A stretch of 64,000 bases of DNA from UTCHB3 sp964371075 (lineage in GTDB: Bacteria > Bacteroidota > Ignavibacteria > Ignavibacteriales > Ignavibacteriaceae), in contig CAYJKN010000002.1 in the NCBI GenBank assembly GCA_964371075.1, positions 124,001-188,000 on the forward strand. The letters are read 5' to 3'. Below, in pieces: positions 56,160 through 64,000 of the stretch (position 1 is the first letter of the stretch; every line of letters starts with the position of its first letter). A program made the translations under genes and the position numbers. A model generated the notes under the pieces. The model was not told the origin of the DNA and did no database searches. It saw only the letters and a list, made by a program, of their open reading frames with translations.

Positions 56160-56475
56160 CTTGATTCCACCTGATTTAGAATTTTTTGTTTGGTCGGTTC
56201 ATGGTTAAATGAGTTAAACAAAATAAATCAATAGTCTTATTAATTGTTTTTAACATGGTATAAATGTTGAATTGTAATAGTTGAACTTCGATAAAAATCT
56301 TCAGAATTCCAATAGTTTTTAAAGGAAAATTTAAATTTTGTAATAACACAATAGAAATGACACCATCTCGACTCGATAGAAATGACACCCGGCCAAAATT
56401 TCATCCATTTTTGTAGGAAATGGGCAACTTAATTTTTATTTTAAGTCAGGCGGAATTAAACTTTAGGAAATCGAT
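56160..56475. promoter_or_regulatory. gene-free divergent promoter region with a short direct repeat
   Basis: These 316 AT-rich bases separate two divergent propeller genes. ATAGAAATGACACC occurs twice, at 56351-56364 and 56377-56390, 26 nt apart. No gene is seen. Confidence 0.5.
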
Positions 56476-58845
56476 ATGAAAAAATATTTTATACTTATTG
56501 TAATTGTGTTGGCTGGTTTTATAAAAGCGCAGTGGCTCCCGGTAAATATCAGCCTTTCAGGAACTCCTCCATATACGGATGTTTACATTTATGGTGATGA
56601 GGAGATGGCTATAGTGTCAACCGGCTTAAATTTCCTTTTTAAGTCATTTGATCATGGTACAGTATGGATGGTTGACTGGTTTGAACCCCAACCCAGACCC
56701 AAAAAGATTTCAGGCACTAAGGGAGGTCACCTTATGTTTGTTGGGTTAGATTTAAAAAGCTATTATTACTCAACAGATCGTGGTGGTTTATGGAAGGCGA
56801 TGACCACAGGTATCCAAACCACCGAGCCAACAGTTGATATTGAAGGAGGAAAAAACAATCTTTTTTTTATTGCACTTACCAAAAGTATTTACCGGAAATC
56901 GCCGTTCAATTGGGATTTGACACAATTATTTCCGCCCCTTGCAGGTAATGAGACAATAAAAGGTTTGGCATCGTTTAAAACTTCCGGTGAGATATTATTT
57001 ACTACATCTTCCGGCAAAATAATAAAAAGCACTGATGACGGGACCAGTTGGAATCAGATTGCAAACTTCAGTAAAACAATTTCAATTCTGGAGACATTTA
57101 GTGATTCAAATGTTGTCTTAATGGGGGGGATAGATTCTCAAAGGGCTCTGTATTTTTCTTCAGATAAAGGTGAATCTTGGGATTCGATTGCAATGCCAAT
57201 CCAATTTCTTGAACTTCACATGACAACTCCAGCCAGGGGTTTTGCAAAATCAATTACCAATGAATTATATTATACCAAAGATAGTATGAAGACATGGGCC
57301 AAACATCAGTCAGTTAAGATATTAAGAAGTTGCACAACATCAGGGGAGAAAGGGTTTATGCTAACATTAACTGATGATGTTTACACCACTTCGAATTCAG
57401 GAGAGAGTTGGCAACAGATTTCGAATCTGAGTTCAAATTTAATCAAGGATATCGAAATACTTGCCGACAATTCCGCTTATGCTCTCACAATAAATGGTCA
57501 ACTTTATCGATCCGGTAATTATGGCAGTACCTGGAATCTTATCAAAGATTCGTTACCATCAACTTTAACAAAGTTAACCCGCGAAACCGACACTTCTTTT
57601 TTTGTTTATTCTCCGGGCGAAAACATTTTTAGATATGGTGAATCAAGTGGCAGTCTCACAAATTTAACCCAGATTTTTCCCGACTTTAATTCCACAATCT
57701 ATAATTATGATGGAGTCTTGTTTATAGCTAAGAGCAATCAAAATCTTAGTTATTCAAGAGATCATGGCTATACATGGACGACAAGGACGATACCTGTCAC
57801 AGCAAATGTTAACTTCTTTTTTGCTGCCGATTCCCTGTTTTATATTGCTTCAGATGGAGGGTATTATTACGAATCCACTAATCACGGTTTCACCTGGGTT
57901 GAAAAATGGTTGAGCCCTGTGCCCGGTGAAAATCTGATTTTCATATACAGAAACGGTAATAGAATGTGGATATGCACTCAGAAAAATCACATGTATTTAT
58001 CAGAAAATGGTGGAATATCATGGCAGACACTTACTTACGCCTTGAACACCTCAAAAGCCTTTTATCCGCATAAAAATATGTGGGTAATGCAACAAACTCC
58101 CGTAAAAATTATTCAGAGCACAGACGAAGGAAGAAGTTGGGGGTTAACTCAATCTTATCCATCGTCCTTTGATATCGTGAGTATTAAACTTAACTCGCCA
58201 AATTTTGGTCTGATGCTTCGTGCCAATGGATCGCTGTTTCTAATGCATAATAATGGACTTCCCGTTGAAATGACATCATTTAATGCTGAGGTGGTGTCAA
58301 AAGGAGTGCTTCTTAAATGGGAAACGGCAACTGAGACCAATAATTATGGTTTTTTTGTGCAAAGGAGAAACAACGGGGTCTGGAGCGATCTTGCTTTTAT
58401 ATCCGGGAGGGGGACAACTTTAAACCCTTCCTCATATACTTTCCTCGATGAAATAAAACCCGACAAGGGAGACACCAGTTATTACAGACTAAAACAGATT
58501 GATCTTTCGGGAGAGTTTTCGTACAGCAAGGAAGTGGCAATTGGATTTTCACCCTACACCCTTGAACTGGACCAAAACTATCCAAATCCGTTTTCAACCG
58601 GCTCAGATAATGGTACCAGCGAAACGGTAATAAGATTCAGATTACCCGAAGATGGAGAGACAAAACTCACGGTTTATGATACTCAAGGCAGAATAGTAGA
58701 AGAACTTCACAACGGTTCACTTCCGGCAGGAGAACATGCATTTACTTTCCCCTCAAAGGGAGGGTCGCCCGCAAGTGGAGTCTATTTCTACGAACTCAGG
58801 TTCAATGGGAAAATCAAACGAGGAAAGATGTTGCTTTTGAGGTGA
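56476..58845 (+). CDS. secreted sialidase/BNR-like propeller protein with type IX sorting domain
   Basis: The 789-residue protein has a signal peptide (FILIVIVLAGFIKAQ) and Asp-box-like turns (STDDGTSW, SSDKGESW, TSNSGESW, SENGGISW, STDEGRSW). From about residue 595 there is the same LPVEMTSFNAEVVSKGVLLKWETATETNNYGF linker module as in the 13-repeat pair, then a sorting domain (LDQNYPNPFSTGS, GKMLLLR). Only the structure can be described; no enzyme motif is seen. Confidence 0.8.
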   Translation: MKKYFILIVIVLAGFIKAQWLPVNISLSGTPPYTDVYIYGDEEMAIVSTGLNFLFKSFDHGTVWMVDWFEPQPRPKKISGTKGGHLMFVGLDLKSYYYSTDRGGLWKAMTTGIQTTEPTVDIEGGKNNLFFIALTKSIYRKSPFNWDLTQLFPPLAGNETIKGLASFKTSGEILFTTSSGKIIKSTDDGTSWNQIANFSKTISILETFSDSNVVLMGGIDSQRALYFSSDKGESWDSIAMPIQFLELHMTTPARGFAKSITNELYYTKDSMKTWAKHQSVKILRSCTTSGEKGFMLTLTDDVYTTSNSGESWQQISNLSSNLIKDIEILADNSAYALTINGQLYRSGNYGSTWNLIKDSLPSTLTKLTRETDTSFFVYSPGENIFRYGESSGSLTNLTQIFPDFNSTIYNYDGVLFIAKSNQNLSYSRDHGYTWTTRTIPVTANVNFFFAADSLFYIASDGGYYYESTNHGFTWVEKWLSPVPGENLIFIYRNGNRMWICTQKNHMYLSENGGISWQTLTYALNTSKAFYPHKNMWVMQQTPVKIIQSTDEGRSWGLTQSYPSSFDIVSIKLNSPNFGLMLRANGSLFLMHNNGLPVEMTSFNAEVVSKGVLLKWETATETNNYGFFVQRRNNGVWSDLAFISGRGTTLNPSSYTFLDEIKPDKGDTSYYRLKQIDLSGEFSYSKEVAIGFSPYTLELDQNYPNPFSTGSDNGTSETVIRFRLPEDGETKLTVYDTQGRIVEELHNGSLPAGEHAFTFPSKGGSPASGVYFYELRFNGKIKRGKMLLLR

Positions 58846-58882
58846 GATGGGGTTAATGAGGTTCAATTTTTGTTGTTGAACA

Positions 58883-59137
58883 TTAAAGAGAGTAACTATA
58901 CTGGTATTCATATGCCTTTTTGAAGTTTTTTAAGGACTTAAGATATTTCTCTTCTTTCTGAGCAATTTCTTTATTATCAAATTCTTTGGCGATTAGGACA
59001 TGCCATGTTTCATTTTTTCGGTAAGTCGAGCCGTGGTGTTTTCTATTGTGTTGGGCGAGCCGCTGCTCGAGGTTTGAGGTAAAGCCAATATAATGACTTC
59101 CCAAGGTGGATTCCAGGATATAAACAAAATATTGCAT
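58883..59137 (-). CDS. GIY-YIG domain nuclease-like protein
   Basis: The ~84-residue single-domain protein has YFVYILES...HYIGFTSNLEQRLAQHN (GIY-YIG motif variants V-Y-I and Y-I-G, with the catalytic Arg in EQRL) and the Glu-containing EKYLKSLKN near the C-terminus. These UPF0213/YhbQ-type proteins are putative endonucleases. The ATG at 59137 is preferred to one five codons upstream because family members begin MxYFVYILxS. It sits beside the tRNA repeats and the scaffold gap. Confidence 0.88.
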   Translation of the reverse strand: MQYFVYILESTLGSHYIGFTSNLEQRLAQHNRKHHGSTYRKNETWHVLIAKEFDNKEIAQKEEKYLKSLKNFKKAYEYQYSYSL

Positions 59138-59153
59138 AAGACAAAAATACAAG

Positions 59154-59207
59154 TTTAAAATAAAAAAGCCCCAAAACGAGCCGTTTTGAGGCTTAACATT
59201 GGTGAGC
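59154..59207. repeat. tRNA-terminator repeat, copy 1 (cut by the gap)
   Basis: This 54-bp unit comprises a terminator hairpin and the 3' end of a tRNA-like sequence (CCA side). It is identical to 59308-59361 and 59470-59523 and runs directly into the run of N. Confidence 0.85.
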
Positions 59208-59307
59208 NNNNNNNNNNNNNNNNNNNNNNNNNNNNNNNNNNNNNNNNNNNNNNNNNNNNNNNNNNNNNNNNNNNNNNNNNNNNNNNNNNNNNNNNNNNNN
59301 NNNNNNN
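59208..59307. other. assembly gap (100 N)
   Basis: Exactly 100 N with the same 54-bp sequence on both sides. This is a scaffolding gap caused by repeated tRNA sequence. More tRNA copies could be hidden, and the true length is unknown. Confidence 0.97.
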
Positions 59308-59387
59308 TTTAAAATAAAAAAGCCCCAAAACGAGCCGTTTTGAGGCTTAACATTGGTGAGCGCGGATGGGCTCGAACCATCGACCCC
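59308..59387. repeat. tRNA-terminator repeat, copy 2
   Basis: 80 bp matching 59470-59549: the tRNA terminator plus the 3' half of a tRNA down to the T-arm side of the anticodon arm. Confidence 0.8.
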
Positions 59388-59417
59388 TCCGACAAGTCGG
59401 AGTGCTCTACCCTGAGC
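59354..59417 (-). pseudogene. 3' fragment of a tRNA-like gene with a palindrome in the anticodon arm
   Basis: On the minus strand the CCA end, acceptor 3' strand and T-arm are the same as those of the tRNA-Lys at 59516. The anticodon arm is replaced by TCCGACTTGTCGGA, which cannot form a 7-nt loop. The D-arm is partial (CTCAGGGTAGAGC), and the 5' acceptor strand is missing. It is a broken copy, or an assembly chimaera next to the gap. Confidence 0.65.
59388..59401. repeat. 14-bp palindrome, copy 2
   Basis: TCCGACAAGTCGGA, identical to 2620-2633, at the anticodon-arm position of the 3' tRNA fragment. Confidence 0.85.
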
Positions 59418-59469
59418 AAATTGTGAATTCTGTTATACTTCCAGTTATACAAAAAAATCAAATTATGAA

Positions 59470-59549
59470 TTTAAAATAAAAAAGCCCCAAAACGAGCCGT
59501 TTTGAGGCTTAACATTGGTGAGCGCGGATGGGCTCGAACCATCGACCCT
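59470..59549. repeat. tRNA-terminator repeat, copy 3 (with the intact tRNA-Lys)
   Basis: Same 80-bp sequence as copy 2, here continuing into a complete tRNA. Confidence 0.8.
59478..59510 (-). terminator. terminator of tRNA-Lys
   Basis: On the minus strand the arms AAGCCTCAAAACG and CGTTTTGGGGCTT pair at 12 positions plus one wobble, with a GCT loop and a T-run. It lies directly after the CCA end of the tRNA. Confidence 0.88.
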
Positions 59550-59590
59550 CTGCTTAAAAGGCAGATGCTCTACCCCTGAGCTACGCGCCC
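59516..59590 (-). tRNA. tRNA-Lys (anticodon TTT)
   Basis: A 75-nt cloverleaf on the minus strand. The acceptor stem is GGGCGCG with CGCGCTC (one G-U), discriminator A and encoded CCA. The D-arm has GCTCAGGGGTAGAGC. The anticodon stem TCTGC/GCAGA holds the loop CTTTTAA, giving anticodon TTT for lysine. The T-arm has GGTTCGAGCC. A terminator follows. The gene is flanked by broken relatives on both sides. Confidence 0.95.
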
Positions 59591-59617
59591 AATGCAAAAA
59601 ATATAAAACTTTGTTAA

Positions 59618-59666
59618 ATCGACCCCTCCGACAAGTCGGAGTGCTCAACCCCTGAGCTATGCGCCC
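59618..59666 (-). pseudogene. 5' fragment of a tRNA-like gene with the palindrome in the anticodon arm
   Basis: On the minus strand it begins GGGCGCATAGCTCAGGGGTT (acceptor 5' strand and D-arm). GAGCAC then leads into the palindrome TCCGACTTGTCGGA and GGGGTCGA, after which similarity stops. It lacks the T-arm and the 3' acceptor strand. With the fragment at 59354 it would make one whole tRNA-like gene, as if one had been split around the tRNA-Lys. Confidence 0.65.
59627..59640. repeat. 14-bp palindrome, copy 3
   Basis: TCCGACAAGTCGGA at the anticodon-arm position of the 5' tRNA fragment. The adjoining bases CGACCCC and GTGCTC are the same as in copy 2. Confidence 0.85.
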
Positions 59667-59881
59667 AATCATCTAATTTTGATGGGTATTAAAAATAAAT
59701 TCAAAATTAGCTTACAAATATAACCACTACGAAAATAAATTCAAAATGTTTTTTTATAATCCTTAAAATTCCTTAATTTTGTAGTCTGTTTCAAACAAAT
59801 TTATTGTTATTGACAATACCAATGTAAACATCAGAACCCAGAAATAAATTCCCGTCTTCTCAATTAAACGCAGGAGAAGTT

Positions 59882-61261
59882 ATGATCGGAAAAATACTCC
59901 AACCAGAGATCAGTGAATTGATCCGGAAACGGAATCTTTCACCGATCAAAGAACTCATAGACGAATGGACTCCTGCGGATCTGGCAGATTTAATTGCCTG
60001 CCTTCCTGATACCGATCGTGCTGTTTTTTTTAGAGTACTCCCCAAAGATCTTGAAATCGAAACCTTTGAATACCTCGAACTTGATGATCAATATGATCTG
60101 CTGAAAGCGATGGGGAACGAAGAGGTATCAAACATCTTAAACGAAATGTCTCCCGATGATCGTACAGCTCTCTTCGAAGAATTGCCCGCAAACATTACCA
60201 AACAGCTCCTTTCATTGCTCTCTTCTGAAGAGAGGGTAGTTGCAAAAAAACTCCTTGGATATCCGGAAAATTCGATTGGAAGGCTTATGACTCCCGATTA
60301 CATTGCGGTTGAGGAAGACTGGTCGATTAAAGAGGTTTTGGATTACATCAGAGAGAATGGTGAAGACTCCGAGACCCTGAGTACAATTTATGTTGTTAAT
60401 GAAAAAGGGCAACTTGTTGATGATGTCAGGATCAGAGAATTCCTTCTGAATCCACTCCATAAAAAGGTTTATGACCTTATGGACAACAATTTTGTTAATC
60501 TTAGTGCCTTTGATGATCAGGAAAAAGCAGTTGAAGTCTTTAAAAAATATGATAAACTCTCCCTTCCCGTGGTGGACTCTTCCGGTGTGTTGATCGGAAT
60601 TGTAACCGTGGATGATGTGTTGGATGTTGCGGAAGAAGAGGCAACCGAGGATATCCAGAAATTGGGTGCCGTTTCCGCATTGGAAGATTCTTATGTGGAT
60701 ACAACCATCACTCAAATGATCAAAAAAAGAGTGGGTTGGCTTGCAGTCCTTTTTATCAGTGGAAGTTTAACTGCCTCAGCAATTGGGATTTTTGAAGCTG
60801 AACTGCAAAAAGCGCTTGTTCTTTCCTTGTTTATTCCTCTCGTAATTGCATCGGGTGGAAATTCAGGCTCTCAGGCGGCAACACTTGTAACCAGAGCTCT
60901 TTCGCTTGGGGAGATAACGATTGGTGACTGGTGGAGTGTGATGAAAAAAGAGTTTTTAACGGGACTTTTTCTGGGTTTGATCCTTGCCGTGATCGGCTTT
61001 TTCAGGATTGCGATTCTTGAACTGTTTAATCTAAGTCATCTTGACTACTGGGTTCTCATCTCGCTTAGCGTTTCCACTGCCCTGGTTGGTGTGGTACTCT
61101 GGGGCACTTTTGTTGGTTCGATGCTGCCTCTGCTTCTAAAGAGGCTTGGGTTTGATCCTGCCACTTCCTCGGCTCCATTTGTTTCCACTCTGGTGGATGT
61201 TACAGGTATCATTATTTACTTCACCTGCGCAGCGATATTTCTTAGAGGTACCTTACTCTAA
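59882..61261 (+). CDS. mgtE: magnesium transporter MgtE
   Basis: This 459-residue protein has the MgtE order: an N-terminal helical domain (about 1-130: PADLADLIACLPDTDRAVFFRVLP, LFEELPANITKQLLSLLS), two CBS domains (about 135-260: SIGRLMTPDYIAVEEDWSIKE, LSLPVVDSSGVLIGIVTVDDVLDV) and five membrane helices with RVGWLAVLFISGSL, IASGGNSGSQAATLVTRAL and FDPATSSAPFVSTLVDVTG, which line the Mg2+ pore. Intracellular Mg2+ binding between the CBS and N domains closes the channel in known members. GGAG is 6 nt before the ATG. It is a single gene after the tRNA region. Confidence 0.95.
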   Translation: MIGKILQPEISELIRKRNLSPIKELIDEWTPADLADLIACLPDTDRAVFFRVLPKDLEIETFEYLELDDQYDLLKAMGNEEVSNILNEMSPDDRTALFEELPANITKQLLSLLSSEERVVAKKLLGYPENSIGRLMTPDYIAVEEDWSIKEVLDYIRENGEDSETLSTIYVVNEKGQLVDDVRIREFLLNPLHKKVYDLMDNNFVNLSAFDDQEKAVEVFKKYDKLSLPVVDSSGVLIGIVTVDDVLDVAEEEATEDIQKLGAVSALEDSYVDTTITQMIKKRVGWLAVLFISGSLTASAIGIFEAELQKALVLSLFIPLVIASGGNSGSQAATLVTRALSLGEITIGDWWSVMKKEFLTGLFLGLILAVIGFFRIAILELFNLSHLDYWVLISLSVSTALVGVVLWGTFVGSMLPLLLKRLGFDPATSSAPFVSTLVDVTGIIIYFTCAAIFLRGTLL

Positions 61262-61347
61262 GGCGATCCCCCTGATAAAAAGACAGACCACAAAGTTATT
61301 AGCCCGTCTTTTCCATTCAACTAATTATATCTTGCTGCGTTAATTCA

Positions 61348-61371
61348 CCTGATTTTTACCCCGAAATCAGG
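61348..61371. terminator. possible weak bidirectional terminator
   Basis: The arms CCTGATTT and AAATCAGG have an 8-nt loop between the convergent mgtE and a small gene. No clear T-run follows on either strand, so this is a tentative call. Confidence 0.35.
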
Positions 61372-61373
61372 GA

Positions 61374-61853
61374 TCAGTCCTCTGTGTAAAAGAACACCCC
61401 GCCACCATTTTCACCATCGGAAATAGTGCAATAAAAAGTTTCGTTCATGACGGTCTCATACTTGTCGGGAGTGATGTAACGGGCATTTACCTCAACAGTA
61501 TTGTCTTCAAAAACCCGACACTTCACATAATTTATTACATAGCCATATTTTCTGTGGGAAATTAAAACCGATTTGCTGAAGACGAGATACCCCTTGGGAT
61601 TTTTAATCGATCCGACGGGAAAATATTCAAACTCATCTATCGCCATTCCCCCGGTTACATCTGGTGATTTCTCCTCCGTGGAATCGACCATCAATCGGCA
61701 TTTTGCATAATGAAAGACTACCCGAACTTCAACCCCTTGATTGAGGGAGGAAAGAAGTTGTGCAAAATCTTTAACTGGCGGGGTTTCCCGGGCAGACAAA
61801 TTTGTCATCAGGATCACAGAAAAAAAGAACAAACTTTTCAGTAAAAGCGACAT
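61374..61853 (-). CDS. small secreted protein of unknown function
   Basis: The 159-residue protein has a signal peptide (LLKSLFFFSVILMTNLSA). The mature part is beta-rich (VEVRVVFHYAKCRLMVDSTEEK, GYLVFSKSVLISHRKYGYVINYVKCRVFEDNTVEVNARYITPDKY). Its pattern resembles the VirK-like family of secreted proteins, but the resemblance is weak. No operon partner is present. Confidence 0.65.
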   Translation of the reverse strand: MSLLLKSLFFFSVILMTNLSARETPPVKDFAQLLSSLNQGVEVRVVFHYAKCRLMVDSTEEKSPDVTGGMAIDEFEYFPVGSIKNPKGYLVFSKSVLISHRKYGYVINYVKCRVFEDNTVEVNARYITPDKYETVMNETFYCTISDGENGGGVFFYTED

Positions 61854-62072
61854 TCAAAACTCCATCATTTTTATATCACAATATACATAAGCCAAATATT
61901 TCGAAAGTATTGCTGATGAAAATATAAAATGAGTTAAAATGTGTTTTCTTAAATCAGACAAAAATTTCCAATTATTAGAAAACTTTTCTTTATAATTAGA
62001 AAACATCAAAAAGTGTTCAAAAAATTAACAGTAAATTGATAGATAAATGGAACAGTGTTGAGTAATTCATCA

Positions 62073-62089
62073 TTGGCATAAAAGTTGCA
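62073..62089 (+). promoter_or_regulatory. sigma-54 (RpoN) type promoter
   Basis: TTGGCATAAAAGTTGCA fits the -24/-12 consensus (TGGCAC-N5-TTGCA), with exactly 10 nt between the GG and GC doublets. Transcription would begin near 62100, about 25 nt before the cytochrome start. An AGAGG ribosome site lies in between. The required activator and its binding site are not identified. Confidence 0.6.
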
Positions 62090-62124
62090 TTAAGAACTCA
62101 GCACTTTAATTTATAGAGGCATAA

Positions 62125-64000
62125 ATGCTTAAAAATTTACTTTTCATCTTGGCAGCTGTTTCAATGACGGCTTCTGTGTTTGCACAGGTTCCAAGAGCTA
62201 AAATCGTATCCGAGCCAATGTCAGAAGCTAGACTTACAACATTAGGCTTGAGCACCAATTCCGTATCTTCGGGATCCAAAGTTGCCGCTAACGGTACTTA
62301 TTTCTATTTCTCACCAAGAAATATTGCAAATACATTACCTGTTACTGCATTCACATTTACCCTTACCAACAAACCTGCCGGTTCAACCGCCACAATCGAA
62401 AATCTTCTCCCAACAATGGTTGGTTTGAAGACCGATTTGGTTGGTAACTATGTGGTTCAACTTTCTGTTACAACAACCGGTGGTACACATGATACCACTA
62501 TGACATTTGTTTCCGGAAATTTTGTTGGTGTTGGTGGATTCGACGGTATTGCCGGTACATTCCCAAAATGTATGACCTGCCACACCTCAAACCCAACTTT
62601 CAGCGGTATTTTCAACAGATGGAAAGACTCGAAACACGGTCTCGCTCTTAAAAAAGAGATGACAGGCACAAACACACATTTTGGACCAACATGTTTAAAA
62701 TGCCACACCACCGGAACTGACCATAACCTCGCAGCTGTAAACGGCGGATTTGATGATCTCGCTGCAGCAAACGGTTATGTTTATTCAGGTCCTCCAAACC
62801 CATTAAAATGGGATACTTTGAAGGCGGTTGGTGCAGGCGTTCTTGTTAATACAGCTACAGTCGGTTGCGAAATGTGCCACGGCGCAGGTAGCCAGCATGC
62901 TGCTGCTCCAAGTTCTGCAAACATCGCTATCAATTATGAAGCCGGTGCATGTATGAGATGCCATGATTCACCGCCTTATTACAGAACATTCAATCAGTTT
63001 GCACAGACAAGACATTCAGTTGCTGTATGGTCAAATTCATTTGCTCAGGGTGCTTCTTCACAGAACAACTCTTTGGGTAACTGTATTCGCTGCCACGATG
63101 CAAAAGGATATATCAACTATGCTTATGGCAGAACAACCAATACAACCGGTTGGACTGAAGCAAACCAGACAGATCTTGGATGCTCAATGTGTCACGATCC
63201 TCACGGAACAACAAATCCTGCAAGCTTAAGATTTACATCACCAGCTGGTGATACTCTTGGCAACGCTTTTAACTACTCAGCTGTAGTTAGTGGCGAAGGC
63301 AAACTTTGTATGAATTGCCACAAAGCCCGTAGAAACAATGTAACTTATGTTCCTGCAGGTACTGTCAACTCTACATGGGGACCTCACCATTCAACACAGA
63401 CCGACAATCTTCTTGGTCAGAATGCTGCTGAATATGGTACCAGCTACACTTCTTCTGTTGCTCACAAATCACTTCAAGGCGCATGCGTTGATTGCCATAT
63501 GGCAGCTGACACCACTGCAGCTAATAAAGATAAAGTTGGTAGCCACACATGGAGAATGCACAATCCTGATAATGGATATGACAACACCACAGCTTGTAAA
63601 TCATGCCATGGAAACATCAATTCATTTGACGAAATTCTTGCTTCCGCAGATCATGATGGTGACGGAACAGTTGAACCATTCCAGTCAGAATTTGACGGAT
63701 TGGTAACATTACTCAGAATCGCACTTCCACCAGTTGGACTCGATTCAATTTCCATTACTATGATCAATGCAAACAACAACCTGAACGAAAGAAAAGCCTA
63801 CTGGAACTATCAGCTTATCGCTTATGATGGATCAAGAGGTGTTCACAATCCTAAATACGCTATTGCAGTTCTTACAAAATCAATCCTTGCAATTGGCGGA
63901 CAGGTACCTGTTGAATTGACAGAATTTAACGCTTCAGTAGTTAACAATAATGTTACCCTCGTTTGGGCAACAGGATCAGAAACCAACAATAAGGGCTTCT
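62125..64000 (+). CDS. secreted nine-haem c-type cytochrome, probable type IX cargo (partial)
   Basis: The frame is open from the ATG at 62125 to the end of the window (625 codons), so the 3' end is missing. After a signal peptide (LLFILAAVSMTASVFAQ) come nine CxxCH haem sites, from C149 (CMTCH) through CLKCH, CEMCH, CMRCH, CIRCH, CSMCH, CMNCH and CVDCH to C491 (CKSCH). Several extra His residues could be distal ligands (GPHH, AHKS, TRHS). The last visible part, VPVELTEFNASVVNNNVTLVWATGSETNNKGF, is the linker found before the sorting domain in other proteins here. The protein is thus expected to be exported to the cell surface as an electron carrier or reductase. It lies behind a sigma-54-like promoter. 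Confidence 0.85.
   Translation, partial: MLKNLLFILAAVSMTASVFAQVPRAKIVSEPMSEARLTTLGLSTNSVSSGSKVAANGTYFYFSPRNIANTLPVTAFTFTLTNKPAGSTATIENLLPTMVGLKTDLVGNYVVQLSVTTTGGTHDTTMTFVSGNFVGVGGFDGIAGTFPKCMTCHTSNPTFSGIFNRWKDSKHGLALKKEMTGTNTHFGPTCLKCHTTGTDHNLAAVNGGFDDLAAANGYVYSGPPNPLKWDTLKAVGAGVLVNTATVGCEMCHGAGSQHAAAPSSANIAINYEAGACMRCHDSPPYYRTFNQFAQTRHSVAVWSNSFAQGASSQNNSLGNCIRCHDAKGYINYAYGRTTNTTGWTEANQTDLGCSMCHDPHGTTNPASLRFTSPAGDTLGNAFNYSAVVSGEGKLCMNCHKARRNNVTYVPAGTVNSTWGPHHSTQTDNLLGQNAAEYGTSYTSSVAHKSLQGACVDCHMAADTTAANKDKVGSHTWRMHNPDNGYDNTTACKSCHGNINSFDEILASADHDGDGTVEPFQSEFDGLVTLLRIALPPVGLDSISITMINANNNLNERKAYWNYQLIAYDGSRGVHNPKYAIAVLTKSILAIGGQVPVELTEFNASVVNNNVTLVWATGSETNNKGF

Noticed and set aside
59463..59672. 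69-codon open frame over the tRNA region (minus strand)
   Set aside because: It runs straight through the tRNA-Lys gene and gives the familiar tRNA-derived peptide (ARSSGVEHLPFKQRVDGSSPS).

Overview
The window looks like a low-to-moderate-GC chromosome segment from an Ignavibacteria-type member of the Chlorobi/Bacteroidota (FCB) group. The main clue is a set of nine secreted proteins ending in the type IX secretion-like C-terminal domain typical of that group (QNYPNPFNP motif, then a Gly-rich turn and a final K-M-x-L-x-K/R). A tenth, a multihaem cytochrome, runs off the right edge and appears to enter the same kind of region. A TonB-dependent receptor with a DUF4249 lipoprotein, many SD-poor starts and GTP-type PEP carboxykinase agree with this. 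A 100-N run at 59208-59307 shows that this is a scaffolded draft assembly.

Layout. 1-2440: end of a DUF2723/GT117 mannosyltransferase-like protein, a GT9 glycosyltransferase and a lone receiver protein. 2764-11303: a Ycf48-like propeller protein, a TonB receptor/DUF4249 pair, a Zn-phospholipase C/P1-nuclease-like protein and small barrel proteins. 11735-17334: two tandem 13-repeat propeller paralogues. 17399-18268: an OmpA-family protein. 18736-25576: four tandem propeller proteins with near-identical sorting domains. 25919-36535: housekeeping (efp, accB, accC, gcvH, guaA, TPR, periplasmic binding protein, radC, lipoprotein, LysM, phoH, M24 peptidase). 36592-39732: a four-helix-bundle gene, an orphan MlaE-type permease and pckG. 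40887-51545: signalling, including a hybrid kinase, TspO, a thioredoxin-like protein and a three-gene operon. 51782-61853: small secreted proteins, a lone DUF1874 gene, two more propellers, a GIY-YIG protein, a tRNA-Lys region and mgtE. 62125-end: a nine-haem secreted cytochrome behind a sigma-54-like promoter.

The strongest find is the protein at 44875-48708. A complete P1B copper ATPase is fused in frame to a membrane domain that aligns without gaps to the core of the plant/cyanobacterial ethylene receptor (the Cys and His copper ligands are both kept), and then to a histidine kinase. In plants the ethylene receptor obtains its copper from a separate P1B ATPase (RAN1), so the fusion joins copper supply and copper-dependent sensing in one chain. 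It is followed directly by a response regulator and, with an ATGA overlap, by a REC-PAS-PAS-kinase-REC protein.

Other unusual signals are: strictly 8-nt periodic arrays placed at the 3' ends of genes, which put TAA in all three frames and often supply the gene's own stop codon; a 33-unit octamer array at 25579-25842; a 14-bp palindrome that sits in the anticodon-arm position of two broken tRNA-like fragments; and a DUF1874 (AcrIII-1/Crn2-type) ring-nuclease candidate with no type III CRISPR genes in view.
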